A stretch of DNA of 64,000 nt from Diphasiastrum complanatum (Eukaryota > Streptophyta > Lycopodiopsida > Lycopodiales > Lycopodiaceae), in the NCBI GenBank assembly GCA_029204225.1, contig CM055110.1:3655245-3719244 (forward strand), in the 5' to 3' direction. Positions within the stretch are counted from its first letter, which is position 1. Every line of letters starts with the position of its first letter. The notes under the pieces were generated by a model. That model was not told the DNA's origin. It saw only the letters and a list, made by a program, of their open reading frames with translations, and searched no databases. A program made the translations under genes and the position numbers. Shown here one piece after another: positions 33,425-44,645 of this stretch.

Positions 33425-35511
33425 CTATATTGATTTGAACATGGATCTTGGTATAACTCCAAGGTTGGCTCTATGCTTGTTGAAGGAACTTTTGCTCAAA
33501 GGTTTGGTGAGCATATCAGCAATACAAGATGATGTGTCGATGTGCTCCAATTTGATTTCACCTCCAATGAGCTTCTCTCTCACAAAGTGATGTGCAACTT
33601 CGATATGCTTGCTCCTTGCATGGAATATTGGGTTGTTGGCAAGGGCTTGAGCTGAAATGTTGTCACACATGATCATAGGTAGATCCTCTTCCAAGATTAT
33701 CTTTAGTTCCACTAGTAACCTCTTGATCCAAAGCACTTCCTTTGTTGTTGTAGTGAGTGCTTTGTACTCAACTTCACATGATGAGAGTGATACAATATCT
33801 TGCTTTTTGGAAAGCCAAGATATCAAGTTTCTTCAAGATATATGACATAAGCACTTGTAGATTTTTTATCTGCTCTATCACTTACAAAATCCGAGTCAGA
33901 ATAACCAATAATAGAAAGATCTTCACTTTTATACAATAAACCAAAATCAAAAGTTGAAGATATATATCTAAGCTCTCTTTTGGCCATTTTCCAATGATAA
34001 ACTGAAGGATTTTGCATAGCCTGGCTCAGCTTATGAACATTAAAGCTTATGTCAGGCCTAGTTATTGTGAGCCAAATTAAGGAGCCTATAAGACTTCTAA
34101 AAAGTATGATGTCCTCGAAGGATCTTTCATCACCTTTGTTAGAGTCCTTTACATTTTGCTCCATAGGTGTTTCTATACTCTTACAATTCAACATATTGAA
34201 CTTTTTTAACACTGAAAGAGCATACTTAGATTGACATACAAAAGCTTTATCTTTAAGAAAGTCAATTTCTAATCCTAGAATATAGTGAATTTTTCCAAGA
34301 TCTTGCATCTTGAACTCTTTTCCAAGTGCAGTTTTGGTTTCCTCAACTAACTTGATACAACTTCCTGTCAGAATGATATCATCAACATAAATAAGAAGGA
34401 TGACAATATCTTTATCAAAAAACTTGACATATAAGGAAGGATCATAGTTACTAAGATTAAATCCTAGTGACTCAAGAAAGGTGTTAAGTTGAGAATACCA
34501 TGACCTTGGGGCTTGCTTTAATCCATATAAACTTTTGAAGAGCAAGCAAACTTTTCCCTCATCATGGATGAACCCAATAGGTTGATCCATATAGATCTCT
34601 TCTTCTAGATAGCCATTTAGAAATGCATTAGAAACATCTAGTTGAAGAATTTGCCAATTGAAAAAATAAGCAAGAGAAATTATGATTCTAATTGACACCA
34701 TCTTTGCAACTGGGGCAAAGGTCTCCTCATAATCAAGTCCATATACTTGAGCAAAGACTTTAGCACAAAGCCTAGACTTGTACTTGTTGATTGTGCCATC
34801 TTGATTATACTTGACTCGAAAAACCCATTTGCAACCAATGGTATGCTTGTTGGATGGAAAATCCACAAGCTCCCATGTATTATTGGCCATCAAAGCATCA
34901 TATTCCTCCTTCATGGAAAGGTACCATTCCTTTGAGTTGATAGCATCATATACATCCTTTGGCTCCTCATGAGAAATAAAATAGGCACAATTAGTGGAGC
35001 TGATTTCCACTTGCTTTCCTCTATCTTCATAGGTAAGCCTTCTAGGCTCGGATCTTTCTCTTTGAGATCTCCTTGGTGAAAAAATTCGAGGTGACTCCTC
35101 CTCAAATCTCCATCCCATCTCTCCATGATGGTCTTCAAGGGTGATGATTGGAGTATCTTTGTGAGAATCTTTGAACTCGGCCTTCTCAAGAATGTATTTT
35201 TGATCTTCATGGAATATCACATCTCTACTCTCAATTGTAGTTGAGGTAGAGGGAACATAGATCCTGTAGGCTTTCTTGTTGGATGCATATCCAACCATGA
35301 TACCTTTAACAGAATTAGGATCATCTCTTTTCCTTGTTTCCAAGGGCATATTAATAAAGCAAGTACAACCAAAAACTCTAAGGTGATCTACCTTAGGTTT
35401 TTTCTGAAACAAAACTTCAAAAGGTGATTTTCCAGTAAGAGCATTGTGAGGTAATCTATTGCACAAATAGTTTGCACAATTTATAGCTTTACCCCAATAT
35501 TCAATAGGCAA
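33425..35511 (-). pseudogene. Element B pol: integrase C-part, RT, RNase H
   Basis: Open from 35,511 to 33,823: integrase C-terminal part (YWGKAINCANYLCNRLP, KKPKVDHLRVFGC), linker, RT (FAPVAKMVSIR, LKQAPRSW, YVDDIILTG) and most of RNase H. A frameshift near 33,824 (after YLEET) moves the last 133 residues into another frame; element A has the identical break at 11,820. The RT active site is intact but the polyprotein is not continuous. Confidence 0.9.
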
Positions 35512-37402
35512 AGAAGCTGCTATTCGAATTGCTTTAGCACACTCACATAAAGATATGTTTTTTCCTCTCAGCTACTCCATTTTGAGATGGAGAATAGGCA
35601 CACGAAAATTCTCTCTCTATTCCTTCACCTTCACAATAACTATGAAACTTGTTGGAGATATATTCACCTCCTCTATCACATCTTAAAGCTTTAACTTTGC
35701 AAGAAAACTATTTTTTTACATAATCTTTGAAGATAAGGAAGTGATAAAAAACCATAGCCTTTGAAGAAAGTAGATACAACCAAGTGTATCTAGTAAAGTC
35801 ATCAATAAAGGTGACAAAACATGTTGCACCACCAATACCTTTAGAAGAGAAAAAATGTACATTTGAATGTATGAGTTCCAATGGACACGTAGTCTTTATA
35901 AAAGACTTCTGATATGGCTTTCTGTGTGACTTTGCAATGGCACAAGCCTCACAAGGCTTGAAATCTTTAGAAAGAGATTTTGGAAGACCAATAGCCTTCT
36001 CCTTCTTAACCATAGAAGACATAGATGTAAAGTTAGGATGTCCCAACCTTCTATGCCACAGCTCCTCCTTAGATAACAAAACAACTTCACAAAGGTTTGC
36101 ATTCTCATAAGAATTCAACTTAAAAATTCCACCACATCTAGTTCCATCAGCAAGGATCTCATCTTTTCTCTTAATAAAACAAGTATTGGAGTTGAACTTT
36201 ACATCACAACCATTATCAAGCAACTTTCCCACACTAATTAAGTTCTTTGTAAGTTTTGGAATGAAAAAAACATTAGAAAGTGCAAGAACTTTTGAAGAAG
36301 CAAGTTTCAATGGAATGTTGCCAATTTCTTCTATTGGACACTCATAATCATTAGTTGTGTAAATAGATCTCTTGAGTCCTTTGAAAGGTAAGATTGAGTC
36401 AAATGACTCCTTTGAATAGCACATATGTGAAGAGGCTCCACTGTTTATGTGCCAAGCTCCATCTTTCTTGAAAGGTGATGAAGAAAAACCGGACACCATA
36501 AGTGATCCTTCTCCATCACTTGCAACAGAATCTTCTTCAATCTCTTTAGAAAGATTAGCTTGCTTGATTTGGTTTTTCTTCTTAAAGAAATTAGAGGCAT
36601 AGTGCCCCTTTTTGCCACAGAAGAAGCACTTCACTTTCTTCTTCTTGGTTTTTGAGTTAGAGGGATGAGATGTATCATCCTCTTCACCATCTAATCTCGA
36701 TCTTTGGCTTTGTCTTTGTTGTATGCTTGAGAGAATTGGTTCTTACTCCTCCTTTCTGCTTGCCTTTGACAAAGAGGGCTTTGTCACTTCCACCATGTTC
36801 AAGTTTGTTCATCCTGGAGAGTTTGTAGCTTTGTCTAGATTCTTCAGAAATAAGAATTCCTTGGAGAGTTTCTAGATTAGGTAACTCATCTTTAATAGCA
36901 AAAGACTGAACAAGATTATCATAGTCATCTCTCAAGCCATTCAGTATGACTTGAACTAGCTCAACTTGGTTAATGGTAACACCAACACAAGAAAGCTCTC
37001 TATGTAAATCTTTAACTCTTAGAACATAGTTAGATGCACTCTCTTCACTTCTTTTGAAACTTTGGAAAGTCTGATTCCTAAGAGTGAGTATTCTAGAAGT
37101 ATTCTTTGCTTCATAGATGGACTTTAGTGCATCCCAAGCTTCTTTGGCTGTAGTGCAAGATCCTATCTCTCTCAAAATTTCATTAGATACATTCATCTTA
37201 ATGAAATGTAGAGCCATTCTAGCTCTCTTCTTATATTTAGGAATTTCAACCTGTGCTTGAGGCTCCTCCTCAACACCAAGCACAATATCCATAACATCCT
37301 GGAGAATCAAAACAGACTCCATTCTTACCTTCCAAATTGAGTAATTAGAAGTGTTTAGTCTTTCACTGGCTTCTAGAAGATATCCTCTCTAAGATGCCAT
37401 TA
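35512..37402 (-). pseudogene. Element B gag, protease and integrase N-part, degenerate
   Basis: Gag begins at an ATG at 37,402 but meets TAG at codon 4, then reads YLLEASERLNTSNYSIWKVRM and continues to about 36,684. A frame change leads to the zinc knuckle, whose last Cys is Phe (CFFCGKKGHYASNF). The protease motif is INSGASSHM, with catalytic Asp replaced by Asn. The integrase finger (HRRLGHPNF, CEACAIAKSH) and core start (LIHSNVH, also Asp to Asn) follow. A break near 35,700 and a stop region to 35,512 separate it from the rest. Confidence 0.87.
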
Positions 37403-37634
37403 TAATGAAGACTTCTTAGTTATTGGATTGAAATATGTTTGAGCTTGTTCCTATCAGACTTAGAGTTGCTGCTCTCTTTCACTATAGGTATTTTCAAGGT
37501 TGAACTACCTTCCTATGTGAAACACTTGCAACTATATATGAGATGAATCTCAAATATTCAACAAGACAAGTTATATAGATCAGACACTAAAAGTGGTTTG
37601 TGACACTTTGGCTGGTTTGAATCCTACTTTTGGC

Positions 37635-38016
37635 ACATCTAGAGTCTATGTGACATTTGTCACTTGTCATGCATGAAATTCTACCAACTTTTTACAAGTG
37701 TACTAGTTCTAACTAGAAATGTCCAAATCATCATGCATGTGTCCAATAAACTTTGTGCATGCCTTGCATGTCACTATGGATCACTTACAATTAATGCATG
37801 TGAGTTGTCACGAGTTTCTACAAGCATAATCATGCTAATTCTATGTTTACAAACTATATGCAAGTTGCATTTATCAAGCTAGACAATACATAACCATGTA
37901 GCTCGAGTTCTATGTAGGCCAAACTTGGCATTTTGCATTAATGAGCTACATGCTTGCATGGTACAACACTTGTAGCAAGCCAAGTAATCAATATGGATTG
38001 TTTTTCAATTTTAACA
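37635..38016 (-). mobile_element. Element B 5' LTR remnant, 382 bp
   Basis: Matches the right-hand half of the B 3' LTR and ends TTTTAACA. Its U5 side, with the CACACGTGTG palindrome and the primer site, has been deleted; gag leader sequence joins it at about 37,634. Confidence 0.85.
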
Positions 38017-38233
38017 CTCAGAACGTTGTCTCAAAATTTGCGACCATTATTAACAAATCGTGGACACTGAAGACGATTTCTGAGTGAAGTTGCGAATTCC
38101 TGCCAAAAAAAGTCTATATATAGTCCTCCACCCTTCTCTCCACGAGTTCATTTTAGATTGCTGCTCTCGAGTTCGTGCCAATTTTTTTTCAAAATTTTCA
38201 AAATTCTTAGAGCAATCTAAAATCACTACTATC
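38017..38233 (+). promoter_or_regulatory. Spacer upstream of the H 3' ORF, with TATA-like box and inverted repeat
   Basis: TCTATATATAG at about 38,112-38,122 sits 112 bp before the ATG at 38,234. An inverted repeat (TTTTAGATTGCTGCTCT at 38,151-38,167 and AGAGCAATCTAAAA at about 38,209-38,222) brackets a T/A-rich stretch just ahead of the ATG. This arrangement could be an internal promoter and leader for the downstream ORF; that is inference. Confidence 0.45.
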
Positions 38234-41200
38234 ATGGCTTCTCACGATTCCTCGCTTAGCTTACATCGCCGTGAACCCCCTCGTCCTTATTCGGGGGATA
38301 TATTCATGATTTGTCTCAAAAATTACACCGAGCAGGTCACCCTGGCCAAGGATATCCTCACCAACCTTGGCTTTGATCTGACACTTTTTTGGGACCAGCA
38401 AAGTGAGAGCCTCATCTGAGCAGCCTACTCCACCTATTCGGATAAGTTCCAAACTTTTCGGATTACATCCAAGAGTGGCAGCTATCAACGTCTCTCCTGG
38501 GGATCTCCTGAGCATCGACTTCCTAATCTCAGAGAGACAATCCATGGAAAGGGCACAACTATGATGCCAAGTACTTCACCAAGTTTCTGATAGAGGACGA
38601 CAAAACCATTACCCAAACCAACGACGGGATCGCTATCCGCCTCATCATGGATCCCCATCTACGGGCAGCCTCAGAAATCCTCATCACCATGGTCGAAGTG
38701 CATACCACCAAGATGGATCGCATACCATCGAGCGACCTCTTTTCTTTGACCGTCACCATGGACGATTCCACTCAAAATTACAAGTGGGCTAAGAAGGTAG
38801 CAGAGAAGTTGTGTGGCACTCTGAAAGCCCAAAAACCAACTACCAAATGTGGGTATCTCTTCCACATGTTGGTCACCAAACAGTTGGGGTCTAGGGCGGC
38901 TGCTACCATCACAGAACTGGATGATATTTATCCAAGCACAAAAAAGCGAGCCACCCCACAACCGACAGCAGAACCGGTCTCACAGCCCCACCTACTAAGA
39001 AGCAGAAAGGGAGGGTGATCAGCACAGTAGCCGATGTCCCACATGACATTCTATCCAGCGACATCGAGGTGGAATATGCTGAATCCGGAGGGAGCCTTAA
39101 ACCATCTCAGGTCCCAAAGGAGGTCCTAGAGCAGCATGTGACCTTACTTCACTAGGCCCAATAACGTAGACAAGAAATAGCGGCAGCAACAGGTAGCTCC
39201 GGAACGACAAGCACTTCCGGCTCTGATCCTATGGGAATGATTCCGTCCACACAAGAAATCTCCTCTCCATCACTTGCTCTCACACTTCCACCACCACCCC
39301 CACCATTTACTGCCACCTCTACACCCTCACTAACTCTCAACATGGGCTTCACTTCCACACTTCCACAAAAGCCCTCACTTGTACAAATCTCCATCCTACT
39401 TGACTCCACAGTCACCGTAGATAATTTTGCACTACAATTACTAACTGCACTTCCATCAACCACTATCACCGCTAACCCAATCCAACAATCTCCGCCACGC
39501 AGTATCTCCCCACCTCTTGCACCCCTCAATCCATAATCACCCCCACTTGCTTTTCATACACCTCCGTCTAGCCCTACTCCTGATTTTCTACCATTTAACC
39601 CAATGTCATATCCTAACTACACACGCACCCTCCCTGACATTGGTCCTTGGGAGCGATTACCTCTTGCAGCCCAAAAGTGGTATGGTTGGTGAATGAGCTC
39701 CAATACAATCTATTCGGCACCCTAGGGGGATAGTATACTATGCGGCAATTCTACATTGGTGCTATGGCGACTCTTCAGAAAGAAAAAACAAGGTTGGAGG
39801 AGGAAAACAAACAACAACAGCTACAGATCCAGGACCTCACGAATTACAATCAACAACAGCAGCAGATGCTACTCCACCTCCAGAACCAGCTCCAACTGAA
39901 GGTATCCAACATGCAGCAAACCATCGATACCCTCGAAGCTAAAAAGGATGAGGTTGTAGTAGATTCACAAGCAGCACGTTCCGTTATGAAGGAACAGTTG
40001 AAAATGGTGGACTTCAACGACTTCACACCACTAGCTATTCCTGAGGGAACTACCATTCCAGTGGTGGCCTATCAAACGCTGGCCCAAAAGCTGAAAGCCA
40101 CGATAGAGCAACACTCAAAATTACAACAATCATACATTGCTTCCGTCGAGGCCTTAAACCAGCACATAGTCACCCTAGAAGAACGCTTAAAGGCCGTTGT
40201 CCAGTCGACACCATCGGTTCATGCAGAGCATGACCAATTCCATGATTCAGGGCACCACTTTGATGGATCAGAGAGTGGGTGGAGAAGGAGCATGATTCCA
40301 ACAACCTCCTCCTGCACCTCAAGGCTCCGCATTTCAAGGCCAACCCCTAGGGCAAGGAGCTCAAACACCAACCAATCAGTTAGGCTCTGGGGATACCAAC
40401 CCCCAACATTATCTTTTTCCCTCCACCGTTTCTAACCCTCTCGACACCACTAACCCCACCTTCATTCCATGCCAAATTACCCCTGAGTCACGACGAATTG
40501 CAGAAGCTAATCCCTCGCCTCCTCTCTCTTCTGAATCCGATCCACAAACTCAACACGAGATTGCCTCTGAAGCACCAACCATCCGACACAAAATCACACC
40601 CATAGAACCAAGCACGGAGTTGCATGCCTCTTAGTAGTTTGCAAAGAAGTATCCAACAACGAAAGAGCGAGGTGGCTACATACTGCCAAATTTGGACCAG
40701 TGTCGCAACAGTCAAACTCCTGGATCCACAACCTCTCTGGCGTCATCAGCTTTTCCTACAAAGTAAGACCTCAATAGTACGATATTTCGAAGCTCCCTCC
40801 TACATGCGCACCAATCCTTATTACTATCTAGTAGCGAGGCGAGAACCGTTTCCTACCACCAAGGTCAAGAACAGAATCTTTTGGCCTAAGCTCACAAGCG
40901 TGGATACCGGCAACTTAGCCGAAGACATGGTCACCAACTGCCGAGTATTCTACCAGAAGCACCATGGCAATTCTGATCGTGACGTCAGATATCTTGCGGA
41001 TAATTGCGGCCTGGTGGCATTTCTGGCAGAACTCAGAGGTTTTTGGAATCAAGGGTTACCCCCAATCGTCCTTGATATCAATAAATCCTTGCGAACGCAA
41101 GACGACCATATCAACATTGCAAGGCTCTATTATCGCGCTGCACACACTTCTGTCCTGCACGTTGATATGGTGGAAGCTATGGAAAAACCATAGCTTTCTC

Positions 41201-41377
41201 CAGGATATGTTCCATTATTACAGATCCATGCCCTTCCTGAACAAATTACGATGGCAAATGATGGAGGGCATTGGCACAACAATCTACCACTCCCGACAGC
41301 AGCAATCTTGCCTCCAAAAAGCACAAAAGATCCAAGATGAAAAGGCGTCGATTGGTGTGGGACCGCCAATCCAATAA
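38234..41377 (+). pseudogene. Extra 3' ORF of gypsy element H: coiled-coil protein of unknown function, frame-disrupted
   Basis: I do not recognise this protein. Reading across frame changes, the parts are: an N-terminal domain (38,234 to about 39,018, starting MASHDSSLSLHRREPPRPYS); a Thr/Ser/Pro-rich linker (about 39,020-39,535); a Gln-rich coiled coil (from about 39,740, with QKEKTRLEEENKQQQLQ and further heptads to about 40,200); a second Pro/Ser-rich part; and a C-terminal domain (about 40,700-41,190) with QPLWR and APSYMRTNP. At least four frame shifts or stops break it. It lies between integrase and the polypurine tract/3' LTR, the position of env-like genes in some gypsy elements, but I see no signal peptide or membrane anchor. 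A related copy lies at 54,650-55,745. Confidence 0.65.
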
Positions 41378-41389
41378 GGAGGGGAATAA
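41376..41389 (+). other. Polypurine tract of element H
   Basis: AAGGAGGGGAATAA directly before the 3' LTR, showing that the preceding ORF belongs to the element. Confidence 0.75.
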
Positions 41390-42150
41390 TGTTAGCAACT
41401 GTGCTAACACAGAGAAAATAGAAAAATAAAAAAATAAAACTCTGTGGCATGTGTTTTGTAAGACCACGTATGAGTATCTGTCAATAAACTTCAGCCATGG
41501 CATGTGTTTTGTAAGTCCATGAGTAGAAGCTTAAATAATAATAAAATAGCTTAAACTTAGATTTAGAACTTAGACTTAGGAAACTTAAGATTAGAAATAT
41601 TTTATCTTAAGTTTTCCAAGTTAAAAAATTTGCAGTTCTAAATACTAATTTAGAAGTTCTAGAAAGGCTAGAAACAGATTAGTCCCATAAGTTAGTAGAC
41701 ACTTATGGAAGACCCTCCTTGCCATAAAAGGAGAGGTATTTGCATTGTAAACAACACTTTGTGATTAAGACAAAATTACTATTGTGATTATCTTGGATTT
41801 CATTGTGTTCCCATTGGAAGGTGCATAGCTTGAGGGAAGGTGCTCAGGCCTCCTCTTGCCTCCTTTCATTGGCCTTTAATTGTGGCATGGTTTTAAGTGT
41901 TTATTGCTTAGTTTAGCCACAATTCTTATTATCTCCCTTTGGGTGTTACGTAGGATTAAGTAATCTTGCTAGTTGGGTTTGCCTTAACAAGGAATTTTAT
42001 TGTTGTCATTAATTAGCTTTATTTATGTTATGGGCACTAGTTGGACAAGCCTTAGTGTTCTCATTCCTGTTGATTCTTTCCGTATTTTGTTGAAGCTTGT
42101 TGTAGAAACTTAAAAAGTGGACGAATCTCCACATCCCTATACTTCCAACA
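41390..42150 (+). mobile_element. Element H 3' LTR, 761 bp
   Basis: Starts TGTTAGCAACTG and ends CTTCCAACA, giving TGTT/AACA termini. It contains a TAAAAGGAGAGG promoter-like region near 41,720 and no CACACGTGTG. It is followed directly by copia gag F. Confidence 0.8.
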
Positions 42151-42164
42151 TCATGACCATCATT

Positions 42165-42798
42165 CAAAGATAAGGAACTCATCCTACTTTTGATATAAGC
42201 ATTCTACTCTCCTCACTTACAAGCACACTTTGAAGTTTTTCAATACTAGGAAGTGAATCTTGAATATCAAAGATTTGAACAAGATTGGAATAATTATCTC
42301 CTAATCCATTGAACTAATTCATCATCTTTGATTTTATCATCTATAGAAGACAACTCCTTATTCAAAGATTTGATCCTAAAGACATAATTTTGGGCACTTT
42401 CACTACTTCCTTTCATGCTTTGAAGTATTTGATTCCTAAGCATGAGTATCCTTGAAGTATTTTTGGATCCATAAATTGCTTTTAATGAATCCCATGCCTT
42501 GAATCTAAATGACCCCATGCAACCATTTAAGAGGCCACATGTTGGATGTGGTACAAAATGAGATTTCCTTCAAAAGTTCATTACTTACATTCATTTTTAT
42601 GCAATGTAAAACAACTCTACATCTCTTTTTGTACTTTACCGATTCAACTCCTCCTTGAGGTTCTATTTCCACCTCAAGTACTATGTCATAAAGATCATGA
42701 AGTACAAGCAAAGACTCCATTCGAACTATCCAAGTAGCATATTTAGTGGATGTGAGACTTTCACTAGCTTCAGGCAAAAAACCACCCATTGATGCCAT
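42165..42798 (-). pseudogene. Copia element F gag fragment
   Basis: Starts MASMGGFLPEASESLTSTKYATW at 42,798 and follows the copia gag pattern through IKMNVSNELLKEI and RILMLRNQILQSMKGSSESAQNYVFR. An insertion/rearrangement near 42,500-42,545 and a small deletion near 42,310 (loss of the VILNGL motif) break it. It stops at the H LTR near 42,165. No pol is present. Confidence 0.82.
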
Positions 42799-43384
42799 TT
42801 TTGAATGTGAGAAAGCACTAGAAACTCTTATGGTTTCTCTAAGAGATTTGAACCTAAAGTCTTCTAGCAATTTGAAAGCTTATAGACACAATCCTATCAC
42901 TCATGAACCAATCTAGAATGATGAAAATTTAGATTCTAGTCTCAAACTTGCAAAATCACTCATTAATCTATGATTTTTAGCAATATCTCTCTTCAACTTC
43001 AACATGCACTCTAAAAATCAGAGAAGATCAATCAATGCACCTAATTCAAGCTTCAAATTTAAGTTTTTGGCTGATCTAATCCAAGAACTAATCAATGGAT
43101 TAGATTCTCTATTGAAAATGCTTGATTTTGCACTAAAAATCTCTCAAATTGGGTGTGAGTCAAATTGTACAAATTTTTGAATTTTCTTAACCAAAACCGG
43201 ACCTGTATGGCCTCATGCGTGTGAAAAGTGTTCCTACAGCCCACAACAAGTTCTGGTCCAAAATTTTGAGAATACCTATCAAATCCAACTCGCTACACAA
43301 AAATTAGCTAGTTTCCAAAAACTTGCTAATTTTGGCTTTGATTTGGATCAACCCTATTAATTTCAATAAAACCTCTTGTACTTG
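42799..43384 (-). other. Element F leader
   Basis: About 590 bp between the F gag start and its primer site, non-coding, similar in length to the D leader. Confidence 0.55.
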
Positions 43385-43396
43385 GCTCTGATACCA
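43385..43396 (-). other. Primer-binding site of element F
   Basis: GCTCTGATACCA on + (TGGTATCAGAGC on minus), the initiator-Met type, directly next to the LTR start at 43,397. Confidence 0.9.
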
Positions 43397-44088
43397 TGTG
43401 GAAAAAGTAGAAAATGGGCCAAGAGTGGATCCTAATCTGATCCTCAAGAGGGAGTGGATGTTAGATTTACTTGATCTATCAATCTACATAAGATTAAGAT
43501 CAATCTAGATCAATTCTAGACATAAAAACCTAACAAGAACAATCATTAATGAAGGTAAATGTACTTGTTGGTTTCACACGTGTGAAACCCTGTCAGAGTA
43601 CGGACTCCAACCTGAAAACAAAGTACACTATGATAGAACCTCAAAACAATCAAAACAAATGTAGACAAATAGAGAGAATTACACAAAATTGCTTCCAAAA
43701 TCAAGATTGATGTTTCATGTTGATTGTGGCCAAATATGCCTCTATATATATACTTCTTGGAGATCGAGGTACTGATCATGCATCAGATCTCACACGTGTG
43801 AGGATGCTTTGTCATCATCATGCAAATTTGACACTTGGATCAAACTTTCTATTTTTAGCATTTTTGGTCCAATTTTCTACCATATAGAGATCTTCATGGA
43901 AATCTTCTAGAAGCAAAAACTCGCTTACTTCAGCTTTTTCCACACGTGTGAGCTGTCCTCTACACATGGGATATGACACCTATCCAATGTATTTGGCTCA
44001 TGCAATCAATAGATTGATGCCATGTGTCATCTATCTAGAAAACTAGTTTTTGGCCTTTTTAAAAATCTTGCAACAATCTAGAATGCTA
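43397..44088 (-). mobile_element. Element F 5' LTR
   Basis: Left end TGTGGAAAAAG adjoins the primer site. Inside are CACACGTGTG at about 43,573, 43,793 and 43,941 and a TATATATAGAGG box read on minus near 43,740-43,752. The right end is uncertain because a second, different LTR starts near 44,089. Confidence 0.65.
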
Positions 44089-44643
44089 TTGATCAAAGCA
44101 AAATTATTTCCACACGTGTGGGGAAAGTACAAAAGCAATGAATGTATGAAAAATACTTCAAACTCAGATTAGAGAGAGAATAGCAATACAAGCTAAAAAT
44201 TACAAGATCCAATTTGACATTATGATAGCATCTATGCTTGAATATTCATTTCTTTTAATAGAGAGGATTCTCACATACATATATAGAGATGGTACTAGCT
44301 CGAGGGAGAGCAGCCCATAAACCACTTTTTTACACTTCTAATAGTGGTTTCTTCTTCTAACTTGACAACTATCAAGTTGCATGTAAACATATCAACTACT
44401 TCTATCAACTTTCTACACTTGTCAATTTCTAGAATATAAATTTACAAGTGTTCATGCATGTGCCAACATAAATCATGGTTTCTTTTGCATGTCACTTTTA
44501 TTCAACTAGACTTATTGCATGTGATGTGGCTTGAGTTCCTACAAGCCCATTTTTGGCATTTCTACAATCAACAACTACATGCATGTGGGAAAAAAACTTA
44601 TCAATCCAAAAGTCAAGATAGATGATTTTTTTTATTTTCAGCA
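44089..44643 (-). mobile_element. Second copia LTR (element G type), about 555 bp
   Basis: This resembles the LTR of A and B: CAAAATT..CACACGTGTGG near the left, a TATATA box near 44,278, then GCATGTG(C/T)CCAA, CTACAAGC and ATTTTGGCATT blocks in the same order. Its right end reads TTTTCAGCA (TGCTGAAAA in sense). It lies directly beside gag/protease scraps of element G on the same strand, so it is probably G's 3' LTR. The left boundary is approximate. Confidence 0.6.
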
Positions 44644-44645
44644 CT

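Larger units (their letters stand above)
32615..38016 (-). mobile_element. Copia element B, nested in gypsy H, 5' LTR partly deleted
   Basis: Minus orientation. It comprises a 3' LTR 32615-33407 (793 bp), degenerate pol-gag 33,425-37,402, and a 382-bp 5' LTR remnant (37635-38016). The primer site and the U5 end of the 5' LTR are deleted. Flanks are CTCAA (32610-32614) and CTCAG (38017-38021), a target duplication with one later change. It is almost identical to element A where they overlap. Confidence 0.88.
30014..42150 (+). mobile_element. Ty3/gypsy element H, 5'-truncated, with an extra 3' coding region
   Basis: Order on +: RT end, RNase H, integrase (to 32,142), non-coding 32,143-32,614 and 38,017-38,233, a long broken ORF (38,234-41,377), polypurine tract and a 761-bp 3' LTR (41,390-42,150). 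Copia element B splits it at 32,614/38,017 with near-identical flanks CTCAA/CTCAG, which supports continuity of H across B. The 5' LTR, gag, protease and most of RT are missing to the left of 30,014. Confidence 0.82.

Noticed and set aside
38647-39018. Treating this 123-residue frame as a separate host gene
   Set aside because: It lies in line with the rest of the H 3' ORF, between integrase and the polypurine tract/LTR, so it is better read as part of that broken ORF.
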